From assembly GCA_944326525.1 (NCBI GenBank), contig CALVEG010000002.1, positions 154,688 to 218,687 on the forward strand: 64,000 bases of DNA. Direction: 5' to 3'. The stretch's first letter is position 1. The number at the start of each line of letters is the position of its first letter. This stretch comes from Candidatus Gastranaerophilales bacterium. Its GTDB lineage: Bacteria; Cyanobacteriota; Vampirovibrionia; Gastranaerophilales; Gastranaerophilaceae. The position numbers were made by a program, and so were the translations under genes. Below the pieces are notes generated by a model. That model was not told the origin of the DNA. It was given only the letters and a program-made list of their open reading frames with translations, and searched no databases. Shown here piece after piece: positions 1 to 8,757 of the stretch.

Positions 1-1044
1 AGAGATAACGTTAGAAATGCATTTGGCTTATATTCTGACAATCCGATGGCATTAGCACCAAGAACTCAAGCTCGCCAAAACAGCTTAATAACAAAATACT
101 TTGAAATGCAACAGCGTATGCTTGATCAAATGATGGATCACCAAAGATGCATGGATAAAGCAGAACTTTTTAATAACATTTCACAAGGTCTTTTAGGCGC
201 GGGTAATATTGCAATAGAATTAATAAAAGCTAGAGCATCACAAGCACCGGCTACTGAAACTGATGCTACAGTTAACCAACTTCGCCAAGCTGATACTTCT
301 AGCGAAATTTCAGAAGGTATCAATGAATTAAACGATCAAAAAACAAACCTCAACTCTGATATCAACACATTAACTCAATCAATCAACGAATCAAATGATA
401 TTAAAGCTAAAAATGAAGCTGATCTTTCAAATAAAGAATCTACTTTATCACAGAAAGAACAAAATTTAAACGGTTACAACAGTACAATCACAAAATTACA
501 AAGCAACATTGCTACTGGTGAATCTGAATTAAAGAGATTAGAACAAATGCTTAATAACGCACAAGACGGATCTCTTTCTAAAACAGGACTTCAAAATCAA
601 TATGACAAACTTAAAAAAGAAATTGAAACTAATAAACAAAATTTAAAAGAAGCACAAGACAACAAAAAACAAACAGAAGAAGAAGTTAAAAAACTTAAAG
701 ATGAAATCGCAACATTAAAAACAACAATTTCAAACACTAACGAAAGACTAGCTGAAGACACTAAAAAACTTGCAAGCTCAAAAGAACAATTAAATGACGT
801 TGATTCAGCAATAACAAAATACACTCAAAAACTTGATAAAAAAGAAGAATCCGAAAGTGAAAAACTCGACAAAATGAGAAATGATCTTGCACAGTATAAA
901 AAAGACTATGAAGCAGAAACAGATCCGGATAAAAAAGCTAAAATAAAAGAAAAATTTGACAAAAAAGCTGGTGAATACAACAATCTTGCAACTCATTCAA
1001 ATGTAAAAGGACATACAGCAATTACAATGTCTCTTGGAGCATAA
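1..1044 (+). CDS. Large coiled-coil protein, 5' end outside window
   Basis: I do not recognise the family. The frame is open from the first base of the window, so the ATG at 46 is probably internal and the gene is truncated at its 5' side. The visible protein starts with a Met/Gln-rich helical part, then a short hydrophobic segment (LLGAGNIAIELI), then about 220 residues of Lys/Glu/Asn-rich heptads that look like a long coiled coil. It ends with TMSLGA. There is no signal peptide in the visible part. A hairpin terminator follows, so it closes its own transcription unit before rimP. Its similarity in style to the helical proteins at 8113 and 9543 suggests a lineage-specific structural or exported family, but that is inference. 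Confidence 0.75.
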   Translation, partial: RDNVRNAFGLYSDNPMALAPRTQARQNSLITKYFEMQQRMLDQMMDHQRCMDKAELFNNISQGLLGAGNIAIELIKARASQAPATETDATVNQLRQADTSSEISEGINELNDQKTNLNSDINTLTQSINESNDIKAKNEADLSNKESTLSQKEQNLNGYNSTITKLQSNIATGESELKRLEQMLNNAQDGSLSKTGLQNQYDKLKKEIETNKQNLKEAQDNKKQTEEEVKKLKDEIATLKTTISNTNERLAEDTKKLASSKEQLNDVDSAITKYTQKLDKKEESESEKLDKMRNDLAQYKKDYEAETDPDKKAKIKEKFDKKAGEYNNLATHSNVKGHTAITMSLGA

Positions 1045-1110
1045 TTAAATAACAAATCGTAACAATAGACTTTACTTTTAATTTTTAACAATTTATAATT
1101 AAGATATGAG

Positions 1111-1140
1111 AAAAAAGAACGGGCCCTCCCCGTTCTTTTT
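1111..1140 (+). terminator. Rho-independent terminator before rimP
   Basis: An 11-base stem (AAAAGAACGGG with its complement) encloses a short loop and is followed by a T-run. It lies between the coiled-coil gene and rimP and separates the two units. Confidence 0.8.
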
Positions 1141-1194
1141 CTATCATCAGGGGGTGCGGGTAATCCGCGATTCTTTTTTACGTAAGGAAGTGCC

Positions 1195-1677
1195 ATGAAA
1201 CAGGAAATTAACAGACACGAAATTCTTGAAAAAATCAATCCGTTAATAGAAAATACAGCTATGCGATTCGGTTACATTCCGCTGGAAGTTGATTTTGCGA
1301 AAGAAAATCACCGTTGGTTTTTAAGAATTTATCTATACTCTTCAGAAAAAGAAGTTACTCTTGATGACTGTGAAAAGGTAACAAGAAGTTTATCCGACTT
1401 TTTGGACGAACTTATTCCTGTAAAATATTATCTGGAGGTATCTTCTCCCGGATTGGAAAGAAAATTTAAATCCGATAAGGAGTTTATAATATTCAAAGGC
1501 AGAAATGTAAGCATAAAGCTTAAAACTCCTCTTGACGGGGAAGAAGAAAAAGTTTTCAAAGGAGAAATCCTTGACTTTGATGAAAACGAAGGCTTAAAGT
1601 TTTTCAGATTTGAAGACGGGCAAGAGCTTCAAATCCCCAAAAGCAATATTCAATCAGCAAAACTATATATAGATTAA
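1195..1677 (+). CDS. rimP: Ribosome maturation factor RimP
   Basis: RimP assists late maturation of the 30S subunit. The 160-residue length is typical. The N-terminal alpha/beta domain contains LEVSSPGLER, the family hallmark (about residues 81-90), and a small C-terminal SH3-like barrel follows. The ATG is preceded by AAGGAAG at good spacing. nusA follows 45 bases downstream, the classic rimP-nusA pairing. Unlike many bacteria, no ylxR-infB-rbfA follows, because a terminator closes the unit after nusA. Confidence 0.96.
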   Translation: MKQEINRHEILEKINPLIENTAMRFGYIPLEVDFAKENHRWFLRIYLYSSEKEVTLDDCEKVTRSLSDFLDELIPVKYYLEVSSPGLERKFKSDKEFIIFKGRNVSIKLKTPLDGEEEKVFKGEILDFDENEGLKFFRFEDGQELQIPKSNIQSAKLYID

Positions 1678-1722
1678 TTGACAACTTAATATAATGTCCA
1701 AAAGGACAGAAAGGTATATAAC

Positions 1723-2958
1723 ATGATAAAAATAGGAACAGCGCTTTTTGAAGCGTGCGAAGAGCTGGAACGCGAAAGAGGCATTTCAAAAGAAGTTTTA
1801 ATTTCTTCACTTTGTGATGCAATGGTTGCGGCTTACAAAAAACATATGAGAATTAAAGAATCCGCAAATATCGAAGCAATTCTTGATGAGCAATCAGGTG
1901 AAATTGGTGTTTTCAGAACAAAACTTGTTGTAAATGAAGTTGAAGATCCTGATGAACAGATTTCACTAGCCCAAGCAAAAGAAATTGATGAGGATGTAGA
2001 AGTAGACGACGAAGTAAAAATCGAAGTAACTCCAGAACAATTCGGCAGAATTGCGGCGCAATCAGCAAAACAGGTTATAACCCAAAGAATTCGTGAAGCT
2101 GAAAGAAATATGGTGCTTCAAGAATTCATTGATAAAAAAGGTACTCTTGTAACAGGTATTATCCAAAGAGTTGAAAACCGCAATGTTATTGTAAATATCG
2201 GTAAAATTGACGCTATTATGCCTCAAAAAGAGCAAATTCCGGGAGAATACTACAAGCCGGGAAACCGTATCAGAGTGTTTGTTTTGAACGTAAAAGAAAC
2301 AACAAGACTTCCTCAGGTAATCGTTTCACACGCACATGCTGAAATTGTTAGAGAATTATTTGAACTTGAAGTTCCGGAAATTGAAGACGGAATCGTTGAA
2401 ATCAAGTCAATTTCAAGAGAAGCAGGTTATAGAACTAAGATCGCGGTATGGTCAAACGATCCTGAAGTAGATTCTGTCGGAGCTTGCATCGGACCAAGAG
2501 GAAGCCGTATTCAAACAATCGTTTCAGAATTAAAGAATGAAAAAATTGATATCGTAAGATACTCAGAAGATCCAGTTGAATATATCGTAAACGCACTTTC
2601 ACCGGCAAGAGTTGTATCAGTTGATATACTTGCAGATGACGAATATGCACACGACGCAATGGTAGTAGTACCTGATGATCAGTTAAGCCTTGCAATTGGC
2701 AGAGAAGGTCAAAACGTAAGACTTGCCCACAAACTTACAGGCTGGAAAATAGATATCAAGAGCGTTTCACAAATGGAAAAGGCTGAAGCTCAAAATATCC
2801 AAAATTACAATGATGAACCTCAAGAAGAAGATTTTGAGGATGAAGAAGACGAATTAAAACAAGAAATAGAAGAAGAAATGAATCAACAGGCATATGATGA
2901 AGAAGATCTTCAAACAGAAGATGCCTCTGATGAAGTTTCTGAAGAAGAAGACCTATAA
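1723..2958 (+). CDS. nusA: Transcription termination/antitermination factor NusA
   Basis: NusA binds RNA polymerase and nascent RNA and modulates pausing, termination and antitermination. The 411 residues show the N-terminal RNAP-binding domain, an S1 domain (around VTGIIQRVENRNVIVNIG), and two KH domains including GACIGPRGSRI and AIGREGQNVRLA. The protein ends in a very acidic tail of about 50 residues (runs of E and D) in place of the C-terminal acidic repeats found in some proteobacteria. It starts at an ATG after AAAGGT and forms an operon with rimP. Confidence 0.97.
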   Translation: MIKIGTALFEACEELERERGISKEVLISSLCDAMVAAYKKHMRIKESANIEAILDEQSGEIGVFRTKLVVNEVEDPDEQISLAQAKEIDEDVEVDDEVKIEVTPEQFGRIAAQSAKQVITQRIREAERNMVLQEFIDKKGTLVTGIIQRVENRNVIVNIGKIDAIMPQKEQIPGEYYKPGNRIRVFVLNVKETTRLPQVIVSHAHAEIVRELFELEVPEIEDGIVEIKSISREAGYRTKIAVWSNDPEVDSVGACIGPRGSRIQTIVSELKNEKIDIVRYSEDPVEYIVNALSPARVVSVDILADDEYAHDAMVVVPDDQLSLAIGREGQNVRLAHKLTGWKIDIKSVSQMEKAEAQNIQNYNDEPQEEDFEDEEDELKQEIEEEMNQQAYDEEDLQTEDASDEVSEEEDL

Positions 2959-2974
2959 AAAAATGTCAAAACTC

Positions 2975-3010
2975 AAAAAACGCTCCTATTATTTTAGGGG
3001 CGTTTTTTTT
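2975..3010 (+). terminator. Terminator after nusA
   Basis: AAAAAACGCTCCTA pairs with TAGGGGCGTTTTTT across a short AT loop and ends in eight Ts. It closes the rimP-nusA operon. Confidence 0.9.
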
Positions 3011-3080
3011 AATCAAATTTTTATAGCAAAAAAAATTCTTCAGAAGTTTTAAATCAACATCACACGCAAAAGGAGGATAA

Positions 3081-3431
3081 ATGAAGAATACAATTAATTT
3101 CACATCAAGTTATCGATTTCCAATGACCCAACCGGGAGTAAACAGGTTTAAAAGAGAATCCCTAAAACCTGAATTAATGAAATACACCGACAGAATTGGA
3201 GCTTTTCAAATTCCGAACACAGGCAAAGGTCACGGAAGAATTTCAGTTAAAGAAAATTATGATGGATTTGTGGAAGGCATATTAAAACGTTTGGGCTTCA
3301 AAAGATACCAAAAACTTCCACTTCACGACGTATCAATAGCCGAAGTAGACGAAGCAGTGCGCAATTTAGGAAAAACAAATGATTACATTCAAAAAGGGAT
3401 GCAAAAAGCACCTATGAAAAAACATAAATAA
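3081..3431 (+). CDS. Small basic protein with N-terminal INFTS segment, unknown function
   Basis: This 116-residue protein is not recognised. It begins MKNTINFTSSYRF, has no signal peptide or membrane segment, and is rich in Lys/Arg with a Lys-rich tail. The start is well supported by AAAGGAGG seven bases upstream. It stands alone between the nusA terminator and the tuf promoter. The INFTS opening resembles those of the proteins at 4878 (SFTG) and 29306 (ITFTS), which otherwise differ. Such shared openings in unrelated small proteins suggest a lineage-specific targeting segment, but this is inference. Confidence 0.8.
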   Translation: MKNTINFTSSYRFPMTQPGVNRFKRESLKPELMKYTDRIGAFQIPNTGKGHGRISVKENYDGFVEGILKRLGFKRYQKLPLHDVSIAEVDEAVRNLGKTNDYIQKGMQKAPMKKHK

Positions 3432-3475
3432 AATTCTCAAAACAATATAAAAAAATAGGCTAAAAAGCGCAGACC

Positions 3476-3503
3476 TTGACAAAAAAAATTGAGCAAATAT
3501 TAT
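3476..3503 (+). promoter_or_regulatory. Candidate sigma70-type promoter of tuf
   Basis: TTGACA at 3476-3481 and TATTAT at 3498-3503 are separated by 16 bases, about 65 bases before the tuf start. A strong SD (AAAGGAG) precedes the tuf ATG. Confidence 0.55.
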
Positions 3504-3566
3504 TAAAATATGGCTTAAAATACCAAATTAGTAAGTAGTATAAGTAGTAAAAAGGAGATTAATCTC

Positions 3567-4775
3567 ATGGCAAGAGAAAAGTATGAACGTACCAAACCGC
3601 ACGTTAACATTGGTACCATTGGCCACGTAGACCACGGTAAAACAACGTTGACCGCTGCGATTACAGCCGTATTAGCAGCTGCAGGACAAGCTGCATTGAA
3701 GAAATTCGATGAAATCGATGCTGCTCCGGAAGAAAAAGCAAGAGGTATTACAATTTCTACAGCGCACGTAGAATACGAAACAGCAGCAAGACACTATGCA
3801 CACGTTGACTGCCCCGGCCACGCTGACTATGTTAAAAACATGATTACAGGTGCAGCACAGATGGACGGCGCAATCCTAGTTGTAGCAGCAACAGACGGTG
3901 CAATGCCTCAGACTCGTGAACACATCCTTCTTGCACGTCAGGTTGGTGTTCCGAACCTTGTTGTATTCCTTAACAAATGCGATATGGTTGATGACCCAGA
4001 ATTGTTGGAACTTGTTGAAATGGAAGTTAGAGAACTTCTTTCTTCATACGAATTCGACGGAGACAACATTCCGTTCATCCACGGTTCAGCTTTAAAAGCT
4101 CTTGAAGCTGCACAAGCTAACCCGAAAATCCAACGTGGTGAAGACAAATGGGTTGACAAAATTTGGGAATTGATGGATGCAATCGATTCTTACTTCCCAA
4201 CTCCTGAACGTGATTTAGACAAACCGTTCTTGATGCCTGTTGAAGACGTATTCTCTATCACTGGTCGTGGTACAGTTGCTACAGGTCGTGTAGAACGTGG
4301 TATTGTTAAAGTTGGTGATGAAGTTGAATTAGTTGGTTTAGGCGAAACTAAGAAAACAACTGTAACTGGTGTTGAAATGTTCAGAAAATCTCTTGACCAA
4401 GGTCAAGCAGGTGATAACATCGGTGCATTACTTCGTGGCATTGACAAAACTGAAATTCAACGTGGTCAAGTTCTTGCTAAACCGGGAACAATTCACCCAC
4501 ACACTAAATTCACAGCTAACGTTTACGTTTTAACAAAAGAAGAAGGCGGACGTCACACTCCATTCTTCCCTGGTTACAGACCTCAGTTCTACATCAGAAC
4601 AACTGACGTTACTGGTTCTATCCAATTTGACGGTCAAATGGTAATGCCTGGTGATAACGTTGTTATGACAGTTGAACTTATCGCTCCAGTAGCTATCGAA
4701 GAAGGTATGAGATTCGCTATTCGTGAAGGCGGACGTACAGTTGGTGCTGGTGTTGTTGACAAAATTATTGAATAA
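3567..4775 (+). CDS. tuf: Elongation factor Tu
   Basis: EF-Tu is the GTPase that delivers aminoacyl-tRNA to the ribosome. The 402 residues contain G1 GHVDHGKT (about 18-25), the switch II motif DCPGH, and NKCD for guanine recognition, followed by the two beta-barrel domains. The gene stands alone with its own promoter and terminator, without fusA, rpsL or rpsG, so it is not in a str operon here. Its codon use is visibly more GC-rich and regular than its neighbours, as expected for high expression. Confidence 0.98.
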   Translation: MAREKYERTKPHVNIGTIGHVDHGKTTLTAAITAVLAAAGQAALKKFDEIDAAPEEKARGITISTAHVEYETAARHYAHVDCPGHADYVKNMITGAAQMDGAILVVAATDGAMPQTREHILLARQVGVPNLVVFLNKCDMVDDPELLELVEMEVRELLSSYEFDGDNIPFIHGSALKALEAAQANPKIQRGEDKWVDKIWELMDAIDSYFPTPERDLDKPFLMPVEDVFSITGRGTVATGRVERGIVKVGDEVELVGLGETKKTTVTGVEMFRKSLDQGQAGDNIGALLRGIDKTEIQRGQVLAKPGTIHPHTKFTANVYVLTKEEGGRHTPFFPGYRPQFYIRTTDVTGSIQFDGQMVMPGDNVVMTVELIAPVAIEEGMRFAIREGGRTVGAGVVDKIIE

Positions 4776-4800
4776 TTTTGATAACAATATTTAAATCCTT

Positions 4801-4836
4801 AAAAGAGTTTGCTTTATATAAAGCAAACTCTTTTTA
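4801..4836 (+). terminator. Terminator after tuf
   Basis: AAAGAGTTTGCTTT and AAAGCAAACTCTTT form a perfect 14-base stem with a 4-base loop, followed by Ts. Confidence 0.92.
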
Positions 4837-4877
4837 TTTATCTATCATAATATATTTTAAATTATAGGAGATTTTAT

Positions 4878-5234
4878 ATGCAAATCAATGCGCAGCAATC
4901 ATTCACCGGAAGATTTTCACCTAAAGCTCTTGCTAAATTCCAAGAAAACCTTGATCCAAAAGACTTTAAAAAAGTAAAAGATTTTTATGCTGGAACTAAA
5001 TATACAAAATTTGATATTGTGACAATTTCAAATCAACCTCAAAGATTACCAAATGGTATTGTTGTAATTCCTAAAGAAACCTTTGCAGAATTTTCAAATT
5101 CTAGAACTAAGAAACAAGTAAAAGCAAGAATTAAACTTGCAAACGGGGAACTTCCATTTAATATGGAAACATTTAAACTTTTTACGGATGACCTTGTAAA
5201 AAGAGGCGAAGAATTACTTAAATCAATTAAATAA
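4878..5234 (+). CDS. Small protein with N-terminal SFTG segment, unknown function
   Basis: This 118-residue protein is unrecognised. It begins MQINAQQSFTGRFS and then forms a compact mixed alpha/beta sequence without signal peptide, membrane segment or Cys pairs. TAGGAG lies upstream of the ATG. A terminator follows directly, so it is monocistronic. The opening resembles those of the products at 3081 and 29306. Confidence 0.8.
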   Translation: MQINAQQSFTGRFSPKALAKFQENLDPKDFKKVKDFYAGTKYTKFDIVTISNQPQRLPNGIVVIPKETFAEFSNSRTKKQVKARIKLANGELPFNMETFKLFTDDLVKRGEELLKSIK

Positions 5235-5245
5235 CAAAATACACG

Positions 5246-5279
5246 ACAGCCTGTTTTTTTTATAAAAAACAGGCTGTTT
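5246..5279. terminator. Bidirectional terminator between convergent units
   Basis: ACAGCCTGTTTTTT pairs with AAAAACAGGCTGT. T or A runs on both sides let it serve the plus gene ending at 5234 and the minus small ORF ending at 5300. Confidence 0.8.
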
Positions 5280-5299
5280 CAATTATTTTTTCTATTTGA

Positions 5300-5473
5300 T
5301 TAATTCGCATGAGCAGATTGAATTTCATCAAATTTGCCGTATGTCTGAGAATTTCTCAAATATTTAGTTAATGATTTTGCGATCATTTCAGATCTTTTTG
5401 CATTTTCTTTTTCCAGTAGCTTGAAGTATTCATCCAATGATGACATAATATAGCCTTTTTCTCCGTTTTCCAT
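5300..5473 (-). CDS. 57-residue helical protein downstream of RHH regulator
   Basis: Read by eye on the minus strand: 57 residues beginning MENGEKGYIM and ending QSAHAN. The ATG at 5473 has a strong GGGGG-type SD (CAGGGGGAAATT before the ATG). The composition suggests a single amphipathic alpha-helical protein (DEYFKLLEKENAKRSEMI). It lies 48 bases downstream of the RHH gene, probably in one operon. It matches no toxin family I know, so an antitoxin-toxin pair is not claimed. The second RHH paralogue at 22771 has no such partner. Confidence 0.65.
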   Translation of the reverse strand: MENGEKGYIMSSLDEYFKLLEKENAKRSEMIAKSLTKYLRNSQTYGKFDEIQSAHAN

Positions 5474-5521
5474 AATTTCCCCCTGAAACTTTTATTTAAT
5501 TATCCTCAATTTGCAAGTTAT

Positions 5522-5710
5522 TTAACTTAAGAGATTGTCTAACAATTCTGCATTTGTTTCTGCTCTTTTTGAATTTCGCACTTGATTACGATACATATAT
5601 GTTCTGAGTGCTTCTCTTATTAATTCTGATCTTGTGCGGTTTTCATTTAAAGCAAGATTGTCAATCTCATCTAAAAATCTTTCCGGCATTGAAATAAGTA
5701 CTCTGGCCAT
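5522..5710 (-). CDS. Ribbon-helix-helix (CopG/MetJ-type) transcriptional regulator
   Basis: A 62-residue RHH DNA-binding protein. The N-terminal beta strand (ARVLISMPE) is followed by two helices with the typical RSELIREALRTY segment. The frame extends 14 codons further upstream, but the ATG at 5710 has AAGGAG at ideal spacing and aligns exactly with the start of the paralogue at 22771, so 5710 is chosen. RHH proteins dimerise and insert the N-terminal strand in the major groove. A 12-bp motif, TAAAAAATTGCT, occurs upstream here (5781-5792) and upstream of the paralogue, and is a candidate shared operator. Confidence 0.88.
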   Translation of the reverse strand: MARVLISMPERFLDEIDNLALNENRTRSELIREALRTYMYRNQVRNSKRAETNAELLDNLLS

Positions 5711-5861
5711 AAATTTCTCCTTTAATTTTCCCATCTGATAACTATTTTGCAACTCTTATATATATAAAGGATATTCTTTTTAAAAAATTGCTTATTTTAG
5801 TTATTAAATATCAGAAAATTGTAATATATCTTAATATTATGTGCTTTTATTTATTATAACC

Positions 5862-6575
5862 CTAAAACCGCCTTACATAATAATTTGTATCATTTTTTAA
5901 CAGTTGACGAATCTCACTTAATTCTTCATCTGGGAACCCCTTTGACAAGATTTTAGCAGTTTTTTCTCTAATTGTATACTCATTTATAGATTTTGTTACA
6001 TTTATAATATTTTTCAAATTCGAAATTTCAATCAAATCCGAGAATAGATAAATCGTTTCCAAATACCAATACAATTTAAAGACTTCCTTATTAATCTTAT
6101 ATTTTCCATCTTGAAGTCCGAATTTTTGTACTTCGTTTGCCAGATTAAAAGTTCGATTTAACAATTCTGGAATAAAAAGAGCGCAAAATTCTTTATTATC
6201 AAGGAGATTTTCCAGTGCAGAAATAATGTTTCTACAAATATTCCCATTAATATCAATAATTGAGTCTAAAAATTTAATATAATTTTTTGAAACATTAAAT
6301 TTGACAAGAACTTCAGGCTGAGCAGCAAATTCAGATATTTTAGCAGAGACAGCCTCCCTTACTTTTCCGTCTTGACCGGTCAAGTTATTCAGAAGAATTT
6401 GAGCTTCTTCCTGCGTATTTACAGTATCCAATTTAAGAGCTGCAAGCTGTTTTTCTACAATATTACCATTTGCAAGCATATTTATAAGTTGATCATGACT
6501 TTGATTTTGTCCGACAAGCTCATATGCCAAGTGAAAATTTTCATCCAAAGTTGCGCAATATCCTGAATTTTCCAT
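5862..6575 (-). CDS. Hypothetical helical-repeat protein (HEAT-like)
   Basis: A 237-residue, all-helical, acidic protein with no signal peptide. Successive helices of about 20-30 residues carry conserved-looking Leu/Ile spacing and REAVSAKISEFAAQ and REKTAKILSKGF segments typical of HEAT or Armadillo-type scaffolds. I cannot name the family. It is monocistronic. The intergenic space to the small plus-strand gene at 6719 should hold both promoters. Confidence 0.75.
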   Translation of the reverse strand: MENSGYCATLDENFHLAYELVGQNQSHDQLINMLANGNIVEKQLAALKLDTVNTQEEAQILLNNLTGQDGKVREAVSAKISEFAAQPEVLVKFNVSKNYIKFLDSIIDINGNICRNIISALENLLDNKEFCALFIPELLNRTFNLANEVQKFGLQDGKYKINKEVFKLYWYLETIYLFSDLIEISNLKNIINVTKSINEYTIREKTAKILSKGFPDEELSEIRQLLKNDTNYYVRRF

Positions 6576-6718
6576 ATTTTCTATCCGAATTATAATTCAA
6601 ATAAGACTAAAAACTGCTTTGTATAAATAATATAACATAAAGTATAATGAAATTTGCAAGCCTGAAGGTTTTAATGTATTATATAGTTGAAACCCCAAAG
6701 CGGTTAGGAGAAGTTTTT

Positions 6719-6895
6719 ATGAACGATATTATCAAATTTTTTAAAGAGCTTTTCATGTTGAAAAAAGAAGACAGCATAAAAGTTGGATTAGCACAATTTA
6801 AGAGCGTTACGCCCATAGAAAAAGCAAAGAGTAAAAAAGTTGCTGAGGCTAAAAAAGAAGTTAAGCTTTCTGATTTAATGAGAAGAAGCTACTAA
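6719..6895 (+). CDS. 58-residue basic protein, unknown function
   Basis: The open frame starts at 6647, but the ATG at 6719 has TAGGAG seven bases upstream and gives a 58-residue product beginning MNDIIKFFKELF. An amphipathic N-terminal helix is followed by a Lys/Ala-rich linker and a basic end (LMRRSY). Its stop overlaps the 3' end of cobO by a few bases. Membrane association through the first helix is conceivable but not shown. Confidence 0.65.
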   Translation: MNDIIKFFKELFMLKKEDSIKVGLAQFKSVTPIEKAKSKKVAEAKKEVKLSDLMRRSY

Positions 6896-7470
6896 TATTC
6901 TATACCTTTTCTTGCGGCAATTCCTGTATCCCAATAATGTTTTTTGGGTATTATTTCAGAAACAAGATGCGCAAGTTCAATAATTTTAGGATCAGCATTT
7001 CTACCCGTCAGAACTATTTCCATTTCATCAGGCTTGTTCTTTAAGACATCAATCATTTCATCAAGATCAATAAGCCCTAAATCAATTGCAATATTTGCTT
7101 CATCAAGAATCACTAGGTTGTATTCGTCATTTTTAATAGCTTTTTTGGCTAATTCCCAACCTTTTTTGATTTCCTTGGCATCGTCAGCATTTTTGTTATT
7201 TTCATAAACAATTCGATCAAGTCCTGCCTGAACAATAGTTAGATTTTTAGAGATTTCCGGAGATAAGTTTCTAAAGGAATAAAGTTCTCCATAATCATCT
7301 CCGCCTTTTGTAAACATAATTATCAAAACACGCCAACAGCGCCCTAAAGCCCTCATTGCAAGCCCCAGAGATGCAGTAGTTTTGCCCTTACCGTTACCTG
7401 TATAGACCTGAATGTAGCCGTGTTTTGCCCAATTTGGGTTTATTAAGTTGTTTTCGCAATAATCTGTCAT
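6892..7470 (-). CDS. cobO: Cob(I)yrinic acid a,c-diamide adenosyltransferase
   Basis: This enzyme transfers adenosyl from ATP to cob(I)alamin or its precursors. The 192-residue length is normal. The CobA/BtuR-type P-loop YTGNGKGKTT (about residues 23-32) is intact and is followed by LGLAMRALG, a LVILDEAN Walker B-like strand, and the GRNA motif near the C-terminus. It is a cytoplasmic dimer in known homologues. No other cobalamin genes are nearby, so it may serve salvage. It is divergent from the gene at 7500 with only 29 bases between. Confidence 0.93.
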   Translation of the reverse strand: MTDYCENNLINPNWAKHGYIQVYTGNGKGKTTASLGLAMRALGRCWRVLIIMFTKGGDDYGELYSFRNLSPEISKNLTIVQAGLDRIVYENNKNADDAKEIKKGWELAKKAIKNDEYNLVILDEANIAIDLGLIDLDEMIDVLKNKPDEMEIVLTGRNADPKIIELAHLVSEIIPKKHYWDTGIAARKGIEY

Positions 7471-7499
7471 TTTCTTTTAATTTATTATATATTAAAACT

Positions 7500-8009
7500 A
7501 TGGAAAATAAAACAGATTTAAGGATATGGGCCAAAAGTATCAGAAAAACTCTTAATTTACCCGAAATCAGTAATAGAATTGCGGATAAAATTTCTAATCT
7601 TCCACAATTTAAACAAGCACAAAATGTCATGCTATTTTATCCGCTTAAATCTGAAATTAACCTTCTATCGCTTATTAATAACAATAAAAAATTCTACCTT
7701 CCAAAAGTTGAAGGAGAAAACCTCCTTGTTTGTCCATTTAAAGAAAATGATACTCTAAATATCTCAAGTTTTGGGACAAAAGAACCGTGTCGAGAGAATG
7801 TTTCTCCTGAAATTCTTGATGTTATAATTGTACCGGCTCTTTTGGCAGACAAAAATAATTTCAGACTAGGATATGGCGGTGGTTTTTACGACAGATTTCT
7901 TGCTAAACACAAAATTTATTCAATTACCCCTGTACCATCGAAACTGCTTTTAGACAAACTTCCGACCGAAAAATACGACATCCCTGTTGATTTAGTGATA
8001 ACAGAATAA
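7500..8009 (+). CDS. 5-formyltetrahydrofolate cyclo-ligase family protein
   Basis: Converts 5-formyl-THF to 5,10-methenyl-THF using ATP. The protein is about 169 residues from the ATG at 7500. It has the N-terminal basic KSIRKTL segment, a LGYGGGFYDRFL glycine motif (typical GxGxGxYDR), and the C-terminal P-DLVITE. The frame opens at 7425, but that start would lie inside cobO. At 7500 there is no SD and a TATTATATATTAAA element lies just upstream, so a leaderless transcript is possible. Confidence 0.9.
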   Translation: MENKTDLRIWAKSIRKTLNLPEISNRIADKISNLPQFKQAQNVMLFYPLKSEINLLSLINNNKKFYLPKVEGENLLVCPFKENDTLNISSFGTKEPCRENVSPEILDVIIVPALLADKNNFRLGYGGGFYDRFLAKHKIYSITPVPSKLLLDKLPTEKYDIPVDLVITE

Positions 8010-8015
8010 CATGAA

Positions 8016-8042
8016 AAGAGCCCGCTAGGGGAGCGGACTCTT
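8016..8042. terminator. Terminator between convergent genes
   Basis: AAGAGCCCGCT pairs with AGCGGACTCTT with one mismatch. It serves the cyclo-ligase gene and possibly the minus gene ending at 8113. Confidence 0.75.
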
Positions 8043-8090
8043 AATTTAAAAATTGGTCAGTCAATAAGGGGAGATTAATAGAGAAATTAA

Positions 8091-8100
8091 GGGGGGGGGG
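8091..8100. repeat. Poly-G tract of ten
   Basis: Ten consecutive Gs in an otherwise AT-rich intergenic stretch, 12 bases past the stop of the minus gene at 8113. It is not inside a coding frame. Confidence 0.95.
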
Positions 8101-8112
8101 AGTTAAATCTTA

Positions 8113-8646
8113 TTATGCGTATTCAGGCTTCCAGAAATTAACTGCTTCTTTTGTTGCCTGAGTTGTACTTTCAAGTTCTGCACGTGCCATTCTCAGCTCT
8201 GTTTCTACACGTGATTTTTCTTGTTCAATTTCCTGCTCCTGCTGATGAAGAAGTTTTGCTTCATGCTGTTGATATTTTTGCAGTTCCTGTTTATACAAAT
8301 TGTTAAATATCCATTGTTGGTAAGCTGCAATCGCATTCGGATCCTGATTTTGAGACATTTGCTGCATTTGTTGAATTTGCATATTTATCTGCGGACCCAT
8401 TGCCTGCATATTATATTGAGCACCTCTTAATGCTCCGTTATGCGAATACATCATAAAGGCCATTGATCTCGGAAGCATTGAGGCAGGAACATTCATCATA
8501 TCAAACATAGATATATTTCCATCACCTATGTTGGATGAATATTGCTGTAATTCACTCAGCTTTCTTGTTAGTGACATCAAGCGGTATTCTTTATCGCTTA
8601 TCTGCCGCAACAATTGATATTTTCGAGCTTCTAAAGCTAACAGCAT
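8113..8646 (-). CDS. Gln/Met-rich helical protein, unknown function
   Basis: 177 residues, unrecognised. An N-terminal helix (ARKYQLLRQISDKEYRL) precedes a Met/Asn/Gln-rich middle and a long C-terminal coiled coil (EQEIEQEKSRVETEL), ending FWKPEYA. There is no signal peptide or membrane span. Its layout resembles that of the product at 9543: N-terminal helix, polar middle, helix and a Trp near the end. A structural or exported role is possible. It follows clpP on the same strand, but a terminator hairpin lies between. Confidence 0.78.
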   Translation of the reverse strand: MLLALEARKYQLLRQISDKEYRLMSLTRKLSELQQYSSNIGDGNISMFDMMNVPASMLPRSMAFMMYSHNGALRGAQYNMQAMGPQINMQIQQMQQMSQNQDPNAIAAYQQWIFNNLYKQELQKYQQHEAKLLHQQEQEIEQEKSRVETELRMARAELESTTQATKEAVNFWKPEYA

Positions 8647-8704
8647 ACTAAACTCCTACCTGAATTTGTAACTAACCTTGTAACCTTTACCTTTACATGT
8701 ATAT

Positions 8705-8738
8705 AAAAACATGCAACCCTTTCGAATTGCATGTTTTT
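8705..8738 (-). terminator. Terminator after clpP
   Basis: AAAAACATGCAA pairs perfectly with TTGCATGTTTTT over a 10-base loop, with a T-rich run on the minus strand. Confidence 0.85.
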
Positions 8739-8757
8739 AATAAAATGTAAAGTTTTG

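Noticed and set aside
4530..4787. Antisense ORF in tuf and similar ORFs in nusA and other genes
   Set aside because: These are shadows of strongly coding frames with typical codon periodicity on the other strand.
5300..5710. Toxin-antitoxin pair
   Set aside because: The RHH protein would fit an antitoxin, but the downstream 57-residue product resembles no known toxin, and the paralogous RHH gene has no partner.
7471..7499. Cobalamin riboswitch before cobO
   Set aside because: Only 29 bases separate cobO from the divergent gene, too short for a riboswitch, and no B12-box-like sequence was seen.
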